Virus record (IMG/VR): IMGVR_UViG_3300034061_001956
Location: 1-31,386 of that record
DNA from: a virus
Length of the DNA stretch: 31,386 nt
Direction: 5' to 3' (one strand)
Shown: positions 1 to 8,668 of the stretch, piece by piece
Numbering within the stretch: position 1 is the first letter of the stretch
Layout of the letters: each line of letters begins with the position of its first letter
Program-made: the position numbers and the translations under genes
Notes under the pieces: model-generated
Seen by the model: the letters and a program-made list of their open reading frames with translations, nothing else
Told to the model about the DNA's origin: nothing
Database searches by the model: none

Positions 1-1522
1 TTCCAGAATTTTGATTTCGATTAGTATAAATGATTTGTTCTGATGTTTTTGTGAACTGAGAAAGTGCACGTTTATTAAGTTCTATTCCTTGTTGTCGCAA
101 TTTAAGCGACGTATCTCGTAACCATAACCCGATACAAAACGACATAACGAGGTCATCATTATATCCATTTTGAGCTTGTGCTTTGCCATTTAACCAAACA
201 AAGACAAACAATTCTTGTATCAAACGTTTTGAACGAATTAGAGGCGTTCGTTCTCGCATATACATTTCAAGTGCCGATATCATTAATGGACGCGTACGTG
301 AGGTTGTTGATACGCCAGGAACCATCTGCGACTTATCCTTCATATCATAACCCTTTTTAAGTTGTATGTCTACATCAACATAACCATCATCTTTATATGT
401 ATAAAATATATTTTCATATCCGCGGTCTAATGCTGGTTGAATTGCTGCCCAACCTATGTTTGCATTTTCAATTGCTAGTAATGCATTGTTCCATTCTGTT
501 GCAACTGATACAAGCATATTTCCAAAATCTTTAGGTGGCAGTTTGCCTTTATATTCTGCAACTTGTGCTATTGATTGTACATCAATAACATGAAATGTCG
601 ACCAGTCGGCACCATCACCTCGGGCAACGTCAGCTACTACTATGTAATTTTTTTCATAGTTAGGATATTCCCAAATCCAATAGTTGTTATCAAAGCCTCG
701 TCGTTCGATGGGTTCTTGACATTTTATTTCATAATCCATCAATATAGCACCATCTATTACAGTATGACCAGATGAAATAAAGTCACAATCACATTCTTGA
801 GCAGCACCTCGTTCACCTAATAATTTTGTTTGTTCATCGCGCCATTCTTGATCTCGATCCGGATGTACGGTCCAATGCAATTTAATTGTATGGAATCCAT
901 TAATCTCTTGTTCAGCTTCTGACCATACTGAATGAAACCAATTACCAATACCGTTAGGTGTAGATAAAACAATAGCACCACCACCTGTTGATAATGTTGC
1001 TTGCGATGCTACCCATATTTCTTCAATATTGCGAATGAACGCAGCCTCATCTATAATTAACAATGATAATGCTTCAGAACGTGCTCCTGTGGTTGCAGAT
1101 GACACTGCTTTAATTTGCGAGCCATTTTTGAATTTCAATGAAAGTTTATTGTCTGCTTCAATTGTTCCTTTTAACCAACTAGGTAAATTGTCATGCATTA
1201 CCCGTACTTTTGTTACTAAGTTTTTTGCTACTTCTTGTGTTGTTGCAATAACAAGTACGTTAAAATCGTCTTTAAATAACATACTCCATAAAGCAAAGCC
1301 AGCTGATAGTGTTGATATACCTAACTGACGTGACTTTAAAATTACATTATATCGATTATCTCGCAATTCAGTTAATGAATTTTCCTGAAATGGATATAAA
1401 TTAAATTTAATCTTACCGCGTTTAGGATGTTGGATATAACAATATTGCTTCATGAAAAAAACAGGATCTTTAGCACACATCGTGTACTGTTGTTGAATGA
1501 TCTGTTTTATATTTTGTGACAT
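1..1522 (-). CDS. 17: Terminase large subunit (T4 gp17-like), 3' end cut by window edge
   Basis: This is the DNA-packaging motor: an ATPase that translocates DNA into the prohead, plus a nuclease that cuts the concatemer. The frame is open from ATG at 1522 to the left edge, giving about 507 visible residues against about 610 in T4, so the C-terminus is missing. Visible motifs in order are the Walker A-like SRQLGIST (64-71), Walker B LLIIDEA (154-160, D158/E159), the coupling motif LSTPNG (186-191), the nuclease Asp in VADVARGDG (D298), an IENAN acidic motif (E352), and NDDLVMS with D456/D457. Together these are the full gp17 ATPase and RNase H-like nuclease set. The start follows the stop of the upstream gene by one base, which suggests translational coupling. 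No small terminase is recognisable just upstream. Confidence 0.96.
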   Translation of the reverse strand, partial: MSQNIKQIIQQQYTMCAKDPVFFMKQYCYIQHPKRGKIKFNLYPFQENSLTELRDNRYNVILKSRQLGISTLSAGFALWSMLFKDDFNVLVIATTQEVAKNLVTKVRVMHDNLPSWLKGTIEADNKLSLKFKNGSQIKAVSSATTGARSEALSLLIIDEAAFIRNIEEIWVASQATLSTGGGAIVLSTPNGIGNWFHSVWSEAEQEINGFHTIKLHWTVHPDRDQEWRDEQTKLLGERGAAQECDCDFISSGHTVIDGAILMDYEIKCQEPIERRGFDNNYWIWEYPNYEKNYIVVADVARGDGADWSTFHVIDVQSIAQVAEYKGKLPPKDFGNMLVSVATEWNNALLAIENANIGWAAIQPALDRGYENIFYTYKDDGYVDVDIQLKKGYDMKDKSQMVPGVSTTSRTRPLMISALEMYMRERTPLIRSKRLIQELFVFVWLNGKAQAQNGYNDDLVMSFCIGLWLRDTSLKLRQQGIELNKRALSQFTKTSEQIIYTNRNQNSG

Positions 1523-1523
1523 A

Positions 1524-1904
1524 TTATTTCAATAATTGATTAATTAATATTCCAGAGCCTAATGATGTAAATATACCTAATCCAAACCATAAGCCTTTTG
1601 CTTCATACCATTTTGGTTTTAAATAACGTTCTCTGCGAATATATAATTCTACATTTTCTTGTAACAATGCAATTTGTTGATCTTTATATCGAATCTGTAA
1701 TGAATCTAATTTAATCAATTCATCTTGTTGTTTAGATAATGTTACATACTTATCAATCAATGCCGTATTAATTGAATCTAATGCAAATAATGAATCTAAT
1801 GTATATGAAATATCAACAATTTCTTGTTGCGTAAAACACGTATCTGGTTTAGTTTGCGTAAATGCAAATATTGGAAATAATAATATAACTAATAATCGTT
1901 TCAT
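1524..1904 (-). CDS. Small exported coiled-coil protein with C-terminal membrane segment (spanin-like architecture)
   Basis: No family is recognised. The 126-aa product starts with a basic-hydrophobic signal (MKRLLVILLFPIFAF, then TQ) of the kind common in Flavobacteria. A helical, Gln/Leu/Asp-rich coiled-coil region follows (about 30-95), and a hydrophobic stretch near the C-terminus (about 104-124, rich in G/L/I/F) could be a membrane anchor. No lipobox cysteine is visible; the only Cys in the region is C23, beyond the likely cleavage site. A signal at one end, a membrane span at the other and a coiled coil between them resembles unimolecular spanins, but those carry a lipoprotein signal. 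The gene lies between another membrane coiled-coil gene and the terminase, one base from each. The role in host lysis is inference only. Confidence 0.75.
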   Translation of the reverse strand: MKRLLVILLFPIFAFTQTKPDTCFTQQEIVDISYTLDSLFALDSINTALIDKYVTLSKQQDELIKLDSLQIRYKDQQIALLQENVELYIRRERYLKPKWYEAKGLWFGLGIFTSLGSGILINQLLK

Positions 1905-1905
1905 A

Positions 1906-2244
1906 TTAATTTTTTGATTTTCGTCCTCGACGTGTTTTATTTAAAATATTTTGTTTAGCTTCTTCTACTGGCAATTCTGTTACTTTTAATTCTTCTTTAG
2001 CAGTTTCTAATTCAGCAATTTCCGTTTTAGTTTCTTGAATCTCTTGTTTAACTTCAACACGTTGTTCTTCAATTACTTCAGTTTTTCCTTGTAGTTGATC
2101 AATTTTTTGATTATTATCATCAATCTTATCATCAATTTTTTTAACTTTGCGCTTGTCATTTTTATTAGATGCCATTGCAAAAATAGCTAATAGTGCTAAT
2201 ATGGCACCTACGATAACTGCCCAATATTTTTTAATTGTTTTCAT
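1906..2244 (-). CDS. Membrane-anchored coiled-coil protein (Rz/i-spanin-like candidate)
   Basis: The product is 112 aa. A short basic N-terminus is followed by one transmembrane helix (about 8-25, YWAVIVGAILALLAIFAMA), then an almost uninterrupted charged coiled coil (about 30-95, repeating K/E/Q/I/D) and a basic tail (RRGRKSK). This is the layout of inner-membrane spanins, with an N-terminal anchor and an extended coiled coil outside the membrane, but many unrelated phage membrane proteins share it. The gene begins inside the end of the upstream 214-aa gene (overlap 2231-2244) and ends next to the 126-aa exported protein, so the two membrane proteins are probably translated together. GGAAA lies shortly before the start codon. 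Without a holin or endolysin beside it, the lysis role remains a guess. Confidence 0.75.
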   Translation of the reverse strand: MKTIKKYWAVIVGAILALLAIFAMASNKNDKRKVKKIDDKIDDNNQKIDQLQGKTEVIEEQRVEVKQEIQETKTEIAELETAKEELKVTELPVEEAKQNILNKTRRGRKSKN

Positions 2245-2875
2245 CTTGTTTGTTTTCCTTATTTAGTTTTTCTAGAAATTTTGTTTTAAATTCTTCAAAT
2301 TGTTTTTGTATAGTGTTTTCAAATTCTTCTGCAGTCATTTTTGCTGACCAATGTTCAACTTGTCCATCTGAATTTGAAACAAATTGTTGTACTTGCGTAT
2401 ATGCTTGTTTCAATAATTCAACATCTCGTTCTGCATCTCGTAGCCAAGCCATTGCATTTTCTCGAATTTTATTTTGTTCGTATTCATCATATTTGCCGGC
2501 TTTTTTTAATTCATGTTCCATTTCAATTACACAATCAAAACACATTCCATGAATTTTACGCATTTTTTGATCTAACTGATGTGTACCGACACATGTGCAT
2601 ATATCTTTCCTACAATTAGGAAATGATTGTAATTCATCTCGTATAGATTGAAATATTTCAGAATTTTTAGTTTTTCTTATACGAAAACCTTCTCGTTGTT
2701 CTACAACATGTACATTGCCATTAGAATCAGTTTCTTCCCAAACATCTCCTATTTCTCGATGTTCTGATTTTTTTGATTGAGCATCGGAAAAGCCTACAGT
2801 TTTTTTAGTTTGAAACTTGTGAGTTCCATCTAACATTTGTTGTACGGCTTTAACATTTTGTAACTTTTTTGACAT
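2231..2875 (-). CDS. Conserved-looking phage protein with Cys cluster (possible zinc site)
   Basis: Function unknown; 214 aa. The N-terminal third is polar. A cysteine group sits at C88, C93 and C95 (CRKDICTC), followed by C112 and C115 (CFDC), which suggests one zinc-binding site. The C-terminal half (about 117-214) is strongly helical and charged (Lys/Glu/Gln-rich) and ends in a coiled-coil-like stretch. The pattern of a Cys pair, then CxxC, then a long charged helix recalls small conserved proteins in T4-like marine phages, but I cannot name the family. It lies upstream of terminase in the same gene string, so a packaging or head role such as the missing small terminase is possible, though no DNA-binding HTH is evident. 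The start at 2875 follows the preceding stop by 19 bases. Confidence 0.8.
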   Translation of the reverse strand: MSKKLQNVKAVQQMLDGTHKFQTKKTVGFSDAQSKKSEHREIGDVWEETDSNGNVHVVEQREGFRIRKTKNSEIFQSIRDELQSFPNCRKDICTCVGTHQLDQKMRKIHGMCFDCVIEMEHELKKAGKYDEYEQNKIRENAMAWLRDAERDVELLKQAYTQVQQFVSNSDGQVEHWSAKMTAEEFENTIQKQFEEFKTKFLEKLNKENKQDENN

Positions 2876-2894
2876 AACTTGTTTATTTTATTTA

Positions 2895-3797
2895 TTAAGA
2901 TTCTGAATCAGATTCTTCTTCTTCTGGTACGTTAATACTTTTAATTTGATTAATAGCCATAGCTTTTGCTCGTTCTAAATCTTCTGGATTCAATTTCAAT
3001 AACAATTTAGCTAATGGAGATATTGCAGCAGAAACCATAGAACTAGGTCCTCGTTGTTGTTTTCTTTTCAAAAACTCCAACCACTTTCTAATAGCTAAAA
3101 TACCCTCAGCTTCTTGTTGTTCTACATCTTTTTTAACATCAGTAGGTTCAGCATCTTGTTCTCCTGCAGGTGGAGTAGGCGTTGTTGGCGCCGCGGGAGT
3201 TGTTGGTGCAGCAGGTGCTGGGGTTGGAGCTGCAGCTGGTGCTGGCGTCTCCGTTGTTCCTGCTTCGGCATCTGGCGTTTCTTCTGCAGGAGCATCTGCA
3301 GGAGCGTCTGCCGGTGCATCTTCTGGTGCGTCTTCTGTTTCTCCTCCTTGTTCACGCAAAACTTTTAAAATTTTTCTGCGAATATATTCGCGTACTAAAA
3401 GTTCTTTTTGAGTTGGCGTTAAACGATTTATTCGTTCTTGAATTTCTGGAGTAGTTACACCATGATCAATTAATTCTAATTTTTTCAAATATTCATCAGA
3501 ATCAGTTTTTTGTCGTTTATTTAAAACTTTAGCAGCATGCTTAGGATCATAATCTGCAGACTCTGGATCGTATAATCTATCATTATCAGTATATTTTTGA
3601 TATAGCTTTCCATCATCTTGTACGGCTTTATCAGTTTTACGAGCAACCTTTTCTTGCTTTTTGCCGGTAGAAAATGGATTCAAATTTCCTTGTTTGTCAT
3701 CATGAGTATAATCTTTAAGATCTTTTCTTGTTTTTGTTTTTTGAGATTTTTCAAAATCTTTTGGGGTTTTATACTTGCTTTTGTGTTTTTCAGCCAT
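2895..3797 (-). CDS. Hypothetical protein with Ala/Pro/Asp/Thr-rich linker
   Basis: No family is recognised; 300 aa. The first 75 residues are highly charged and Lys-rich. Residues about 80-150 look helical (LTPTQKELLVREYIRRKI). Residues about 156-216 form a disordered linker built from PADA-type and AP/TP repeats. The C-terminal part (about 225-285) is helical and basic, and the tail is very acidic (EEEESDSES). The segment ILKVLRE (about 143-149) ends in LRE, the same ending as the leaders of the packaged-protein candidates at 14187 and 16090, but here it lies mid-protein. A regulatory ATATTTATA element lies 19 bases before the start codon. A role in head assembly or as a scaffold-like protein would fit the composition and the nearby terminase, but this is speculative. 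Confidence 0.8.
   Translation of the reverse strand: MAEKHKSKYKTPKDFEKSQKTKTRKDLKDYTHDDKQGNLNPFSTGKKQEKVARKTDKAVQDDGKLYQKYTDNDRLYDPESADYDPKHAAKVLNKRQKTDSDEYLKKLELIDHGVTTPEIQERINRLTPTQKELLVREYIRRKILKVLREQGGETEDAPEDAPADAPADAPAEETPDAEAGTTETPAPAAAPTPAPAAPTTPAAPTTPTPPAGEQDAEPTDVKKDVEQQEAEGILAIRKWLEFLKRKQQRGPSSMVSAAISPLAKLLLKLNPEDLERAKAMAINQIKSINVPEEEESDSES
3150..3330 (-). repeat. Low-complexity Ala/Pro/Asp/Thr coding repeat
   Basis: Short in-frame repeats encode PADA units followed by AP, TP and TTP runs. This stretch is visibly richer in G+C than its surroundings, which follows from Ala and Pro codons. It encodes the flexible linker of the 300-aa protein. Confidence 0.8.
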
Positions 3798-3816
3798 GAT
3801 TAAATTCCAATTTTAA

Positions 3817-3825
3817 TATAAATAT
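3817..3825 (-). promoter_or_regulatory. ATATTTATA element, copy 1
   Basis: The coding strand reads ATATTTATA followed after two bases by AAA, 19 bases before the ATG of the 300-aa gene. It lies in the 29-base gap that follows the nucleotidyltransferase-ligase gene. It is one of seven matching copies and is read as a candidate phage late promoter. Confidence 0.55.
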
Positions 3826-3826
3826 G

Positions 3827-5830
3827 TTATCGCGCGTATTTCAATACTCCTAGTATCTGATTAACTGGTGCAAACGCTCCTGTAAGTTTATATGTATTAC
3901 CTCGATAAGTAAATACTACTCCCTCTGATGGAACGATTGCATCAAATCCTCCTAACTTATCAATTCGTTTAAGTTCCAATTCTAATTTAGAAATTGTAGC
4001 TGGATTAGGATTATTTTGTAATTCTTGTGTTAAATCAGCTAACTCTTGTTTGATTTGTTGAACTGTCTTAGATGGATTTGCTGCTAAGAAATTTTCTGCA
4101 TTTTTTAATGCAACTGCACCCAATCGTAAAAATATAGTTTCAAACGGTTCCATGTTTTGTTTGTAATATTGTTTGAATTCTTTTTTATCAAATTCTTGAA
4201 CCCAATTTAAAAATTCTGGATTTGTAATTTGTTTTTTAAGTGAGGTCATGCTTTCTGATTTGTCAAAGAATCCCCATCGATATATTAATACATTTAAAAT
4301 ATTTTCTGGAATATCATATCCTAGTTTAGCGGCTTGAGCTTTAATAACATCACGCCACCATGCTCGATGATATTCAGTAACTTGATCTGTATCTTTTAAA
4401 TTATATCGATTTCGTAATTGATCAATTTCATTGAAGAATGCTGCTTGCTGATCTTCAAAATTAGATATTCGTCCAATTTTAATTTTTTGTGGAGGAATAA
4501 ATGAAAATGTTTTTTGAAGATGCGCATTTGCATCTTGTATGATGCCTTGCAAAGTCCCGCCGCCTGTTAAGTCAGTTTCTACAACATTTCCTTGTTCGTC
4601 ATATTCTACTAAATTGTGAAATTGTAATACAGCAACTTCATATGCAATAACATTACGCGTTGCTGGATAAATAATTTCCATGTTAGCAAACACTCGACCA
4701 TTTTTAAATATTTGATTGAGTTGGTCTTGCGGTATGCGACTAAATGCTTCTGCTAAATCTTCTGCAGCATTTCCAAATGCATCTGATATTGGTCCTCTAC
4801 CCCCAAACTTATCTTGTATTTCTTGTACCGACATCGGATTAATTACAGTACCTTTATTACGAGCAAAACCAATTTGTCCGTTTTTCCATGTTACTTGAAT
4901 GTTTTGTCCATCAGTTTTTTCAGTTACTGCCGCTTCTATATCTAAACGTCCTTCTAATGCTCTGCTAACAATTTCTTTCATATCATTGAAAGTTAATCCA
5001 TGATCATCCCATGGGTGCGCCATATGTCCTGCAGCACCGCCTTCCATTAGCCTTACGCCGTAAACCGTTTTTGGAAATTTATCAAAATCATATACAAATG
5101 ATTGATCATTTTGTTTATCTAAATAGTTACTTAACTTGTTGATTTTATTTTTATGTCGACGAGTTTCAGCGTTATTCATTGTAGCGCCAAATACTTCATC
5201 AATATCTTCTTGCAATTGCATTGCCCACCACTCTTTTGTAAATAATGATTCTTGCAAATTTGTTGCAATTTGCCATATATTTTTAACTATAGCATCATTG
5301 AATTGTGGATATGATGCACGAAATGTTTCATAATCGCGATTAACAATTGATTGTCGTACAACGGTTGCTGATATAGGCATACCATTTGCATATGTTTCTG
5401 GATCTACATCAATACTTAATTCTGTTGCATCAATTCCTGCAGGAATTTTGCGTCCTTTTTTATCACCGATTGTTGCATATTTATCTACATTTGGAACAAA
5501 CGTTTTTGCTCTAACGTAATCATCTCCTTTAGTAGATGCAGCCATGGCATAACGTCCTTTTGCATCGGATGGCAAATCAAACAAATATTCATACGCTGCC
5601 ACAATGGGTGAATTATGTTGCGTAGGTTGAATGATGATGTCAGGATTGTTATTGAGTAAATTAAACATTTCAATGCTTTGTTCTCTAGTAATACCATCTC
5701 TAGAATTTGGTCCAATTAATAATATTACTCGACCTACTTGCGGAGATTCTGCATATCGTTGTGCTAATGCTAAATGAGCTCCAGTTAATGGTTTAAATCC
5801 TCCGGGAAATAAAACTGTTATTTTATTCAT
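3827..5830 (-). CDS. Fusion of NMNAT-like nucleotidyltransferase and polynucleotide-ligase-like domain
   Basis: The product is 667 aa with two domains. Residues 1-185 look like an HxGH-superfamily nucleotidyltransferase. FPGGFKPLTGAH (8-19) matches the N-terminal nucleotide-binding motif, although the usual HxGH reads TGAH. ISATVVR (153-159) matches the ISxTxxR motif of NMN adenylyltransferases and their relatives. From about 260 onward the protein looks like a covalent nucleotidyltransferase of the RNA/DNA ligase type. Motif I is EKTDGQN (K305 as the likely AMP-accepting lysine), followed by an FARNKG segment (about 322-327), a MEIIYP segment with an acidic residue (about 384-389), motif IV SEGVVF (635-640) and a motif V-like YKLTG (K648). 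The gap of about 250 residues before motif IV is unusually long. Joining an NAD-type enzyme to a ligase suggests nucleic-acid end repair or NAD-linked chemistry. Substrates cannot be told from the sequence. Confidence 0.82.
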   Translation of the reverse strand: MNKITVLFPGGFKPLTGAHLALAQRYAESPQVGRVILLIGPNSRDGITREQSIEMFNLLNNNPDIIIQPTQHNSPIVAAYEYLFDLPSDAKGRYAMAASTKGDDYVRAKTFVPNVDKYATIGDKKGRKIPAGIDATELSIDVDPETYANGMPISATVVRQSIVNRDYETFRASYPQFNDAIVKNIWQIATNLQESLFTKEWWAMQLQEDIDEVFGATMNNAETRRHKNKINKLSNYLDKQNDQSFVYDFDKFPKTVYGVRLMEGGAAGHMAHPWDDHGLTFNDMKEIVSRALEGRLDIEAAVTEKTDGQNIQVTWKNGQIGFARNKGTVINPMSVQEIQDKFGGRGPISDAFGNAAEDLAEAFSRIPQDQLNQIFKNGRVFANMEIIYPATRNVIAYEVAVLQFHNLVEYDEQGNVVETDLTGGGTLQGIIQDANAHLQKTFSFIPPQKIKIGRISNFEDQQAAFFNEIDQLRNRYNLKDTDQVTEYHRAWWRDVIKAQAAKLGYDIPENILNVLIYRWGFFDKSESMTSLKKQITNPEFLNWVQEFDKKEFKQYYKQNMEPFETIFLRLGAVALKNAENFLAANPSKTVQQIKQELADLTQELQNNPNPATISKLELELKRIDKLGGFDAIVPSEGVVFTYRGNTYKLTGAFAPVNQILGVLKYAR

Positions 5831-5844
5831 TATGTTTCTTTATA

Positions 5845-5853
5845 TATAAATAT
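5845..5853 (-). promoter_or_regulatory. ATATTTATA element, copy 2
   Basis: The element lies 14 bases before the ATG of the nucleotidyltransferase-ligase gene, in a 29-base gap. AAA follows after three bases rather than the usual two. The start codon has only a weak AAAGAAA as a ribosome-binding site. Confidence 0.55.
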
Positions 5854-5859
5854 CAACTG

Positions 5860-8643
5860 TTAATTATCTAACTGTTTCCAAGCTCCATTCAAATAACAAT
5901 ATGCATGCTGATTAACTCCAGATCCAGATACTATTATTTGACCTGCTGCTGGTGAAGTTGGATCAGAAAGTTGCGGTCCTACTATCAATCCAATTGGAAA
6001 TTTTGGTGTAATGGTATCATAACTTGATACTGTTTGTATTTTCCAATCTGTAACACTTTGTGCAAAAAAGATTCGATTACCACTAGTAGCCTTAAAAACT
6101 TGTGGGTAACTTACGCCTAATGAGTCTGGAACAAGTTGACTAATAAATGCTGGGGATATCCAATCGTCGGTATCTACCGATATTTTGCTGTCAGGTGCAT
6201 TTAATGGTGATTGTGCTGCATTTGGTCCGCGTTTGAAATATATAGCTGATGTTGCTACTTCTATTACTACAAATGATGCATAATCTTGATATTTAGGATA
6301 TGATGCTGTATGAATATTTATTGCGCCAATTGGATATTGCAATGCAGCTTCGATACGAATAAACATACCGGGCCCGGTGCTAACATTTGCTGGATCATAA
6401 CTTCCAGTTAAATTTAATGCATAATATGTTAAGCCGCCTTCGGTGTACTCAGATAGATTGTTTAGTGTAGCAGTTTGAATACGAATAGACCGAAACTGAT
6501 AAAAATCTGCTAAATTAACACCTCGAAATTCGCCATCTGACGCTGTTATGTTTCCCTGTGCATCTAAATGAAAATTAGATGCAGAAATTTCAATATTTCC
6601 ATTAGCACCACTAATAAATGTTGTTGCAGGATTTCCGAAAAAGAATTTATTTGTTCGAACATCTATTTCGGAATCTGTAGTTGAATATCTAAAATAACTT
6701 GAAGTATTTGCATAAAGTTCTAATCCAACGCCGCTATATGCAGCGCCGCCTTTTGTTCCGGCGCTACTTGGTAATGCTGATCCAGACCACAGTAAAAATC
6801 CCGGAAAGCCGGCAGCGAATCCTTCATATCCTAATGACCTAACAAATCCAGAATTAGGATATCCGCTAATTGCAACGCCACTATTTAATGAATCTGCAAC
6901 ATATAAAGATCCAGTAAGCATTGAAAAATTACCATCAATATATCGATTACCGCCTTCCCAATCTTTGTTATAAACATATGATATTTGTTTGCTTCGTTCT
7001 CCAGCTACATTGTAATATTCTGCTTTAAAAGAAATTTGATTGTCTATTTTATGTGTAGTTGTAATTGGAGTTTTGATTCTAGTATAATTTGGAGAATATC
7101 CTGCATCATTATCCGTAGTAACTCGTATATCAGCAACTTGCCATTCGCCTGATTCTACTATTAATAACAACGTACCATTACCGGTATATTCAGATTCAAA
7201 ATTTAATATAATATCATCAAAACGTTGATTATCACCAACTGCACGTAATTCTCCAACACGTTTTCCAAATTTTACAGGAAATTCTTGATTAAAATAATCA
7301 GTTGGGTTTGCATAAAATGCACTTCCAGATAAATATACTGATAGAACCGGATCTACTGAACCATTTCTTGTTGCTAAGGCATCAATTGTTATTTTATATG
7401 ATGAATTTTCAATAAAATATCCAGAACTAGTAGTTTTTACAAGCAATACCGAATTTTCTGCATCTAAGTTTAATGAACTAGAAATTTTCATTGCATTGTT
7501 TAATGATGCCGTCGTCCATGTTAATGTTGGAGCCGTAGCAGAAACAAATCCATTATATGCAGATGCCGTCCAATATGTATTAATTGTGCTTTGTGTAACA
7601 AATGTTCCAAGCGCTTGATCTGGATATAATGATGCGGTATTTGTAACAAATATTTCCGTTTCTTCTAGTTCTACATCATTAACTAAGTCCCAAGAACCAA
7701 TTGTACCATTATTGTTAGTAAATACTTTGATTCTTGAAACATCGCCAGCTGCTGGATCTAATCCTTTAACTTGTATATATGCAAATGATTGTGAATTTTC
7801 TGTTGGCGTATATGTAGGTGTAGCTTCATATGACAATGAAAATGCAGAATATCCAAATACATTATATGTATGTGATGAAATACTTTGGCTGCTATAAACT
7901 GTATAATCTGTGTCTAACAATGCCGTAGTTGGAGATAGAATCTTTTTAATTGTAGATACGTAAGGTGTTGTAGCTACCACGTAATTAGGAGTAGGAGTAG
8001 GATTTGACGGGGTTGCAACTGTTATAGTACCAGTAGACATATCTGAAGTAAATGTGCCTCCGGTTATTTCTATTGCAGGTTGATTGTTATATAAATAATA
8101 TCGTACTTGTCCGGTAGTGTAAATTGGAAATTGTCCATTAGCATACGTTCGATCTAATTGAACTCCTATTATTTCTTCAACAATTAATTCAGGTTCAGTT
8201 TCAAAAATAATTTCCGAAACGTTTGATACATTTGGATTAACAGAAACTGATCTTGTCCAACGTATATTAGGTTTATTTTGCCATTCTGCAGGTACGAATG
8301 TATTATCAATTGTAACTGCTTCTGAAAGCAATGTTATGGTACAATCGCCCGGAGATGTATCTTCATAAATATAAATTGCAATTACGCGACTTTTATCTTC
8401 ATCAATATAATCTACAACTTCATGATAAATTGGATCGCCGTTGTAATCTAATATTTCAATTCCTAATACTCCGCCTACTTTTAAATTTTGAGGATTTCCT
8501 CGCAATTTAAATAAATTCTTTCCTGCAGTTAATCTATTAGGAAATTCAGATATTTGAAAATAATCAGGAGATGTTAGTGACGTATCTTCAAAATAAACTG
8601 GAGTAAATTGTAGACCTTTATATACAGCTTCTTTGCGTTTCAT
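5860..8643 (-). CDS. Large virion protein, tail-fibre or adhesin-like
   Basis: No named family is certain; 927 aa. The composition is typical of fibres: rich in Ser, Thr, Gly, Tyr and Asn, poor in Cys, and predicted to be mostly beta. Residues about 20-200 resemble repeated beta-sandwich modules. The middle contains a possible carbohydrate-binding-like module (about 360-530). From about 560 on, segments such as SGANGNIEISASNF and GNITASDGEF resemble the distal region of phage tail-tip or fibre proteins. The C-terminus (PAAGQIIVSGSG, then YCYLNGAWKQLDN) looks like a fibre tip module. The gene is separated from the other tail genes by the DNA-metabolism block, so it may have moved as a host-range module. 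Receptor binding is inferred. The ATG at 8643 lacks a clear Shine-Dalgarno and is preceded by an ATATTTATA element. Confidence 0.8.
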   Translation of the reverse strand: MKRKEAVYKGLQFTPVYFEDTSLTSPDYFQISEFPNRLTAGKNLFKLRGNPQNLKVGGVLGIEILDYNGDPIYHEVVDYIDEDKSRVIAIYIYEDTSPGDCTITLLSEAVTIDNTFVPAEWQNKPNIRWTRSVSVNPNVSNVSEIIFETEPELIVEEIIGVQLDRTYANGQFPIYTTGQVRYYLYNNQPAIEITGGTFTSDMSTGTITVATPSNPTPTPNYVVATTPYVSTIKKILSPTTALLDTDYTVYSSQSISSHTYNVFGYSAFSLSYEATPTYTPTENSQSFAYIQVKGLDPAAGDVSRIKVFTNNNGTIGSWDLVNDVELEETEIFVTNTASLYPDQALGTFVTQSTINTYWTASAYNGFVSATAPTLTWTTASLNNAMKISSSLNLDAENSVLLVKTTSSGYFIENSSYKITIDALATRNGSVDPVLSVYLSGSAFYANPTDYFNQEFPVKFGKRVGELRAVGDNQRFDDIILNFESEYTGNGTLLLIVESGEWQVADIRVTTDNDAGYSPNYTRIKTPITTTHKIDNQISFKAEYYNVAGERSKQISYVYNKDWEGGNRYIDGNFSMLTGSLYVADSLNSGVAISGYPNSGFVRSLGYEGFAAGFPGFLLWSGSALPSSAGTKGGAAYSGVGLELYANTSSYFRYSTTDSEIDVRTNKFFFGNPATTFISGANGNIEISASNFHLDAQGNITASDGEFRGVNLADFYQFRSIRIQTATLNNLSEYTEGGLTYYALNLTGSYDPANVSTGPGMFIRIEAALQYPIGAINIHTASYPKYQDYASFVVIEVATSAIYFKRGPNAAQSPLNAPDSKISVDTDDWISPAFISQLVPDSLGVSYPQVFKATSGNRIFFAQSVTDWKIQTVSSYDTITPKFPIGLIVGPQLSDPTSPAAGQIIVSGSGVNQHAYCYLNGAWKQLDN

Positions 8644-8659
8644 GAATTTGATACTTTAT

Positions 8660-8668
8660 TATAAATAT
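8660..8668 (-). promoter_or_regulatory. ATATTTATA element, copy 3
   Basis: The coding strand reads GATATTTATA, then ATAAA, 16 bases before the ATG of the 927-aa fibre-like gene. It touches the TGA stop of the Mre11-Rad50 fusion gene. Confidence 0.55.

Noticed and set aside
1029-1328. 99-codon plus-strand frame and similar frames over the terminase and other genes
   Set aside because: They are antisense to strongly supported genes and show no recognisable domain.
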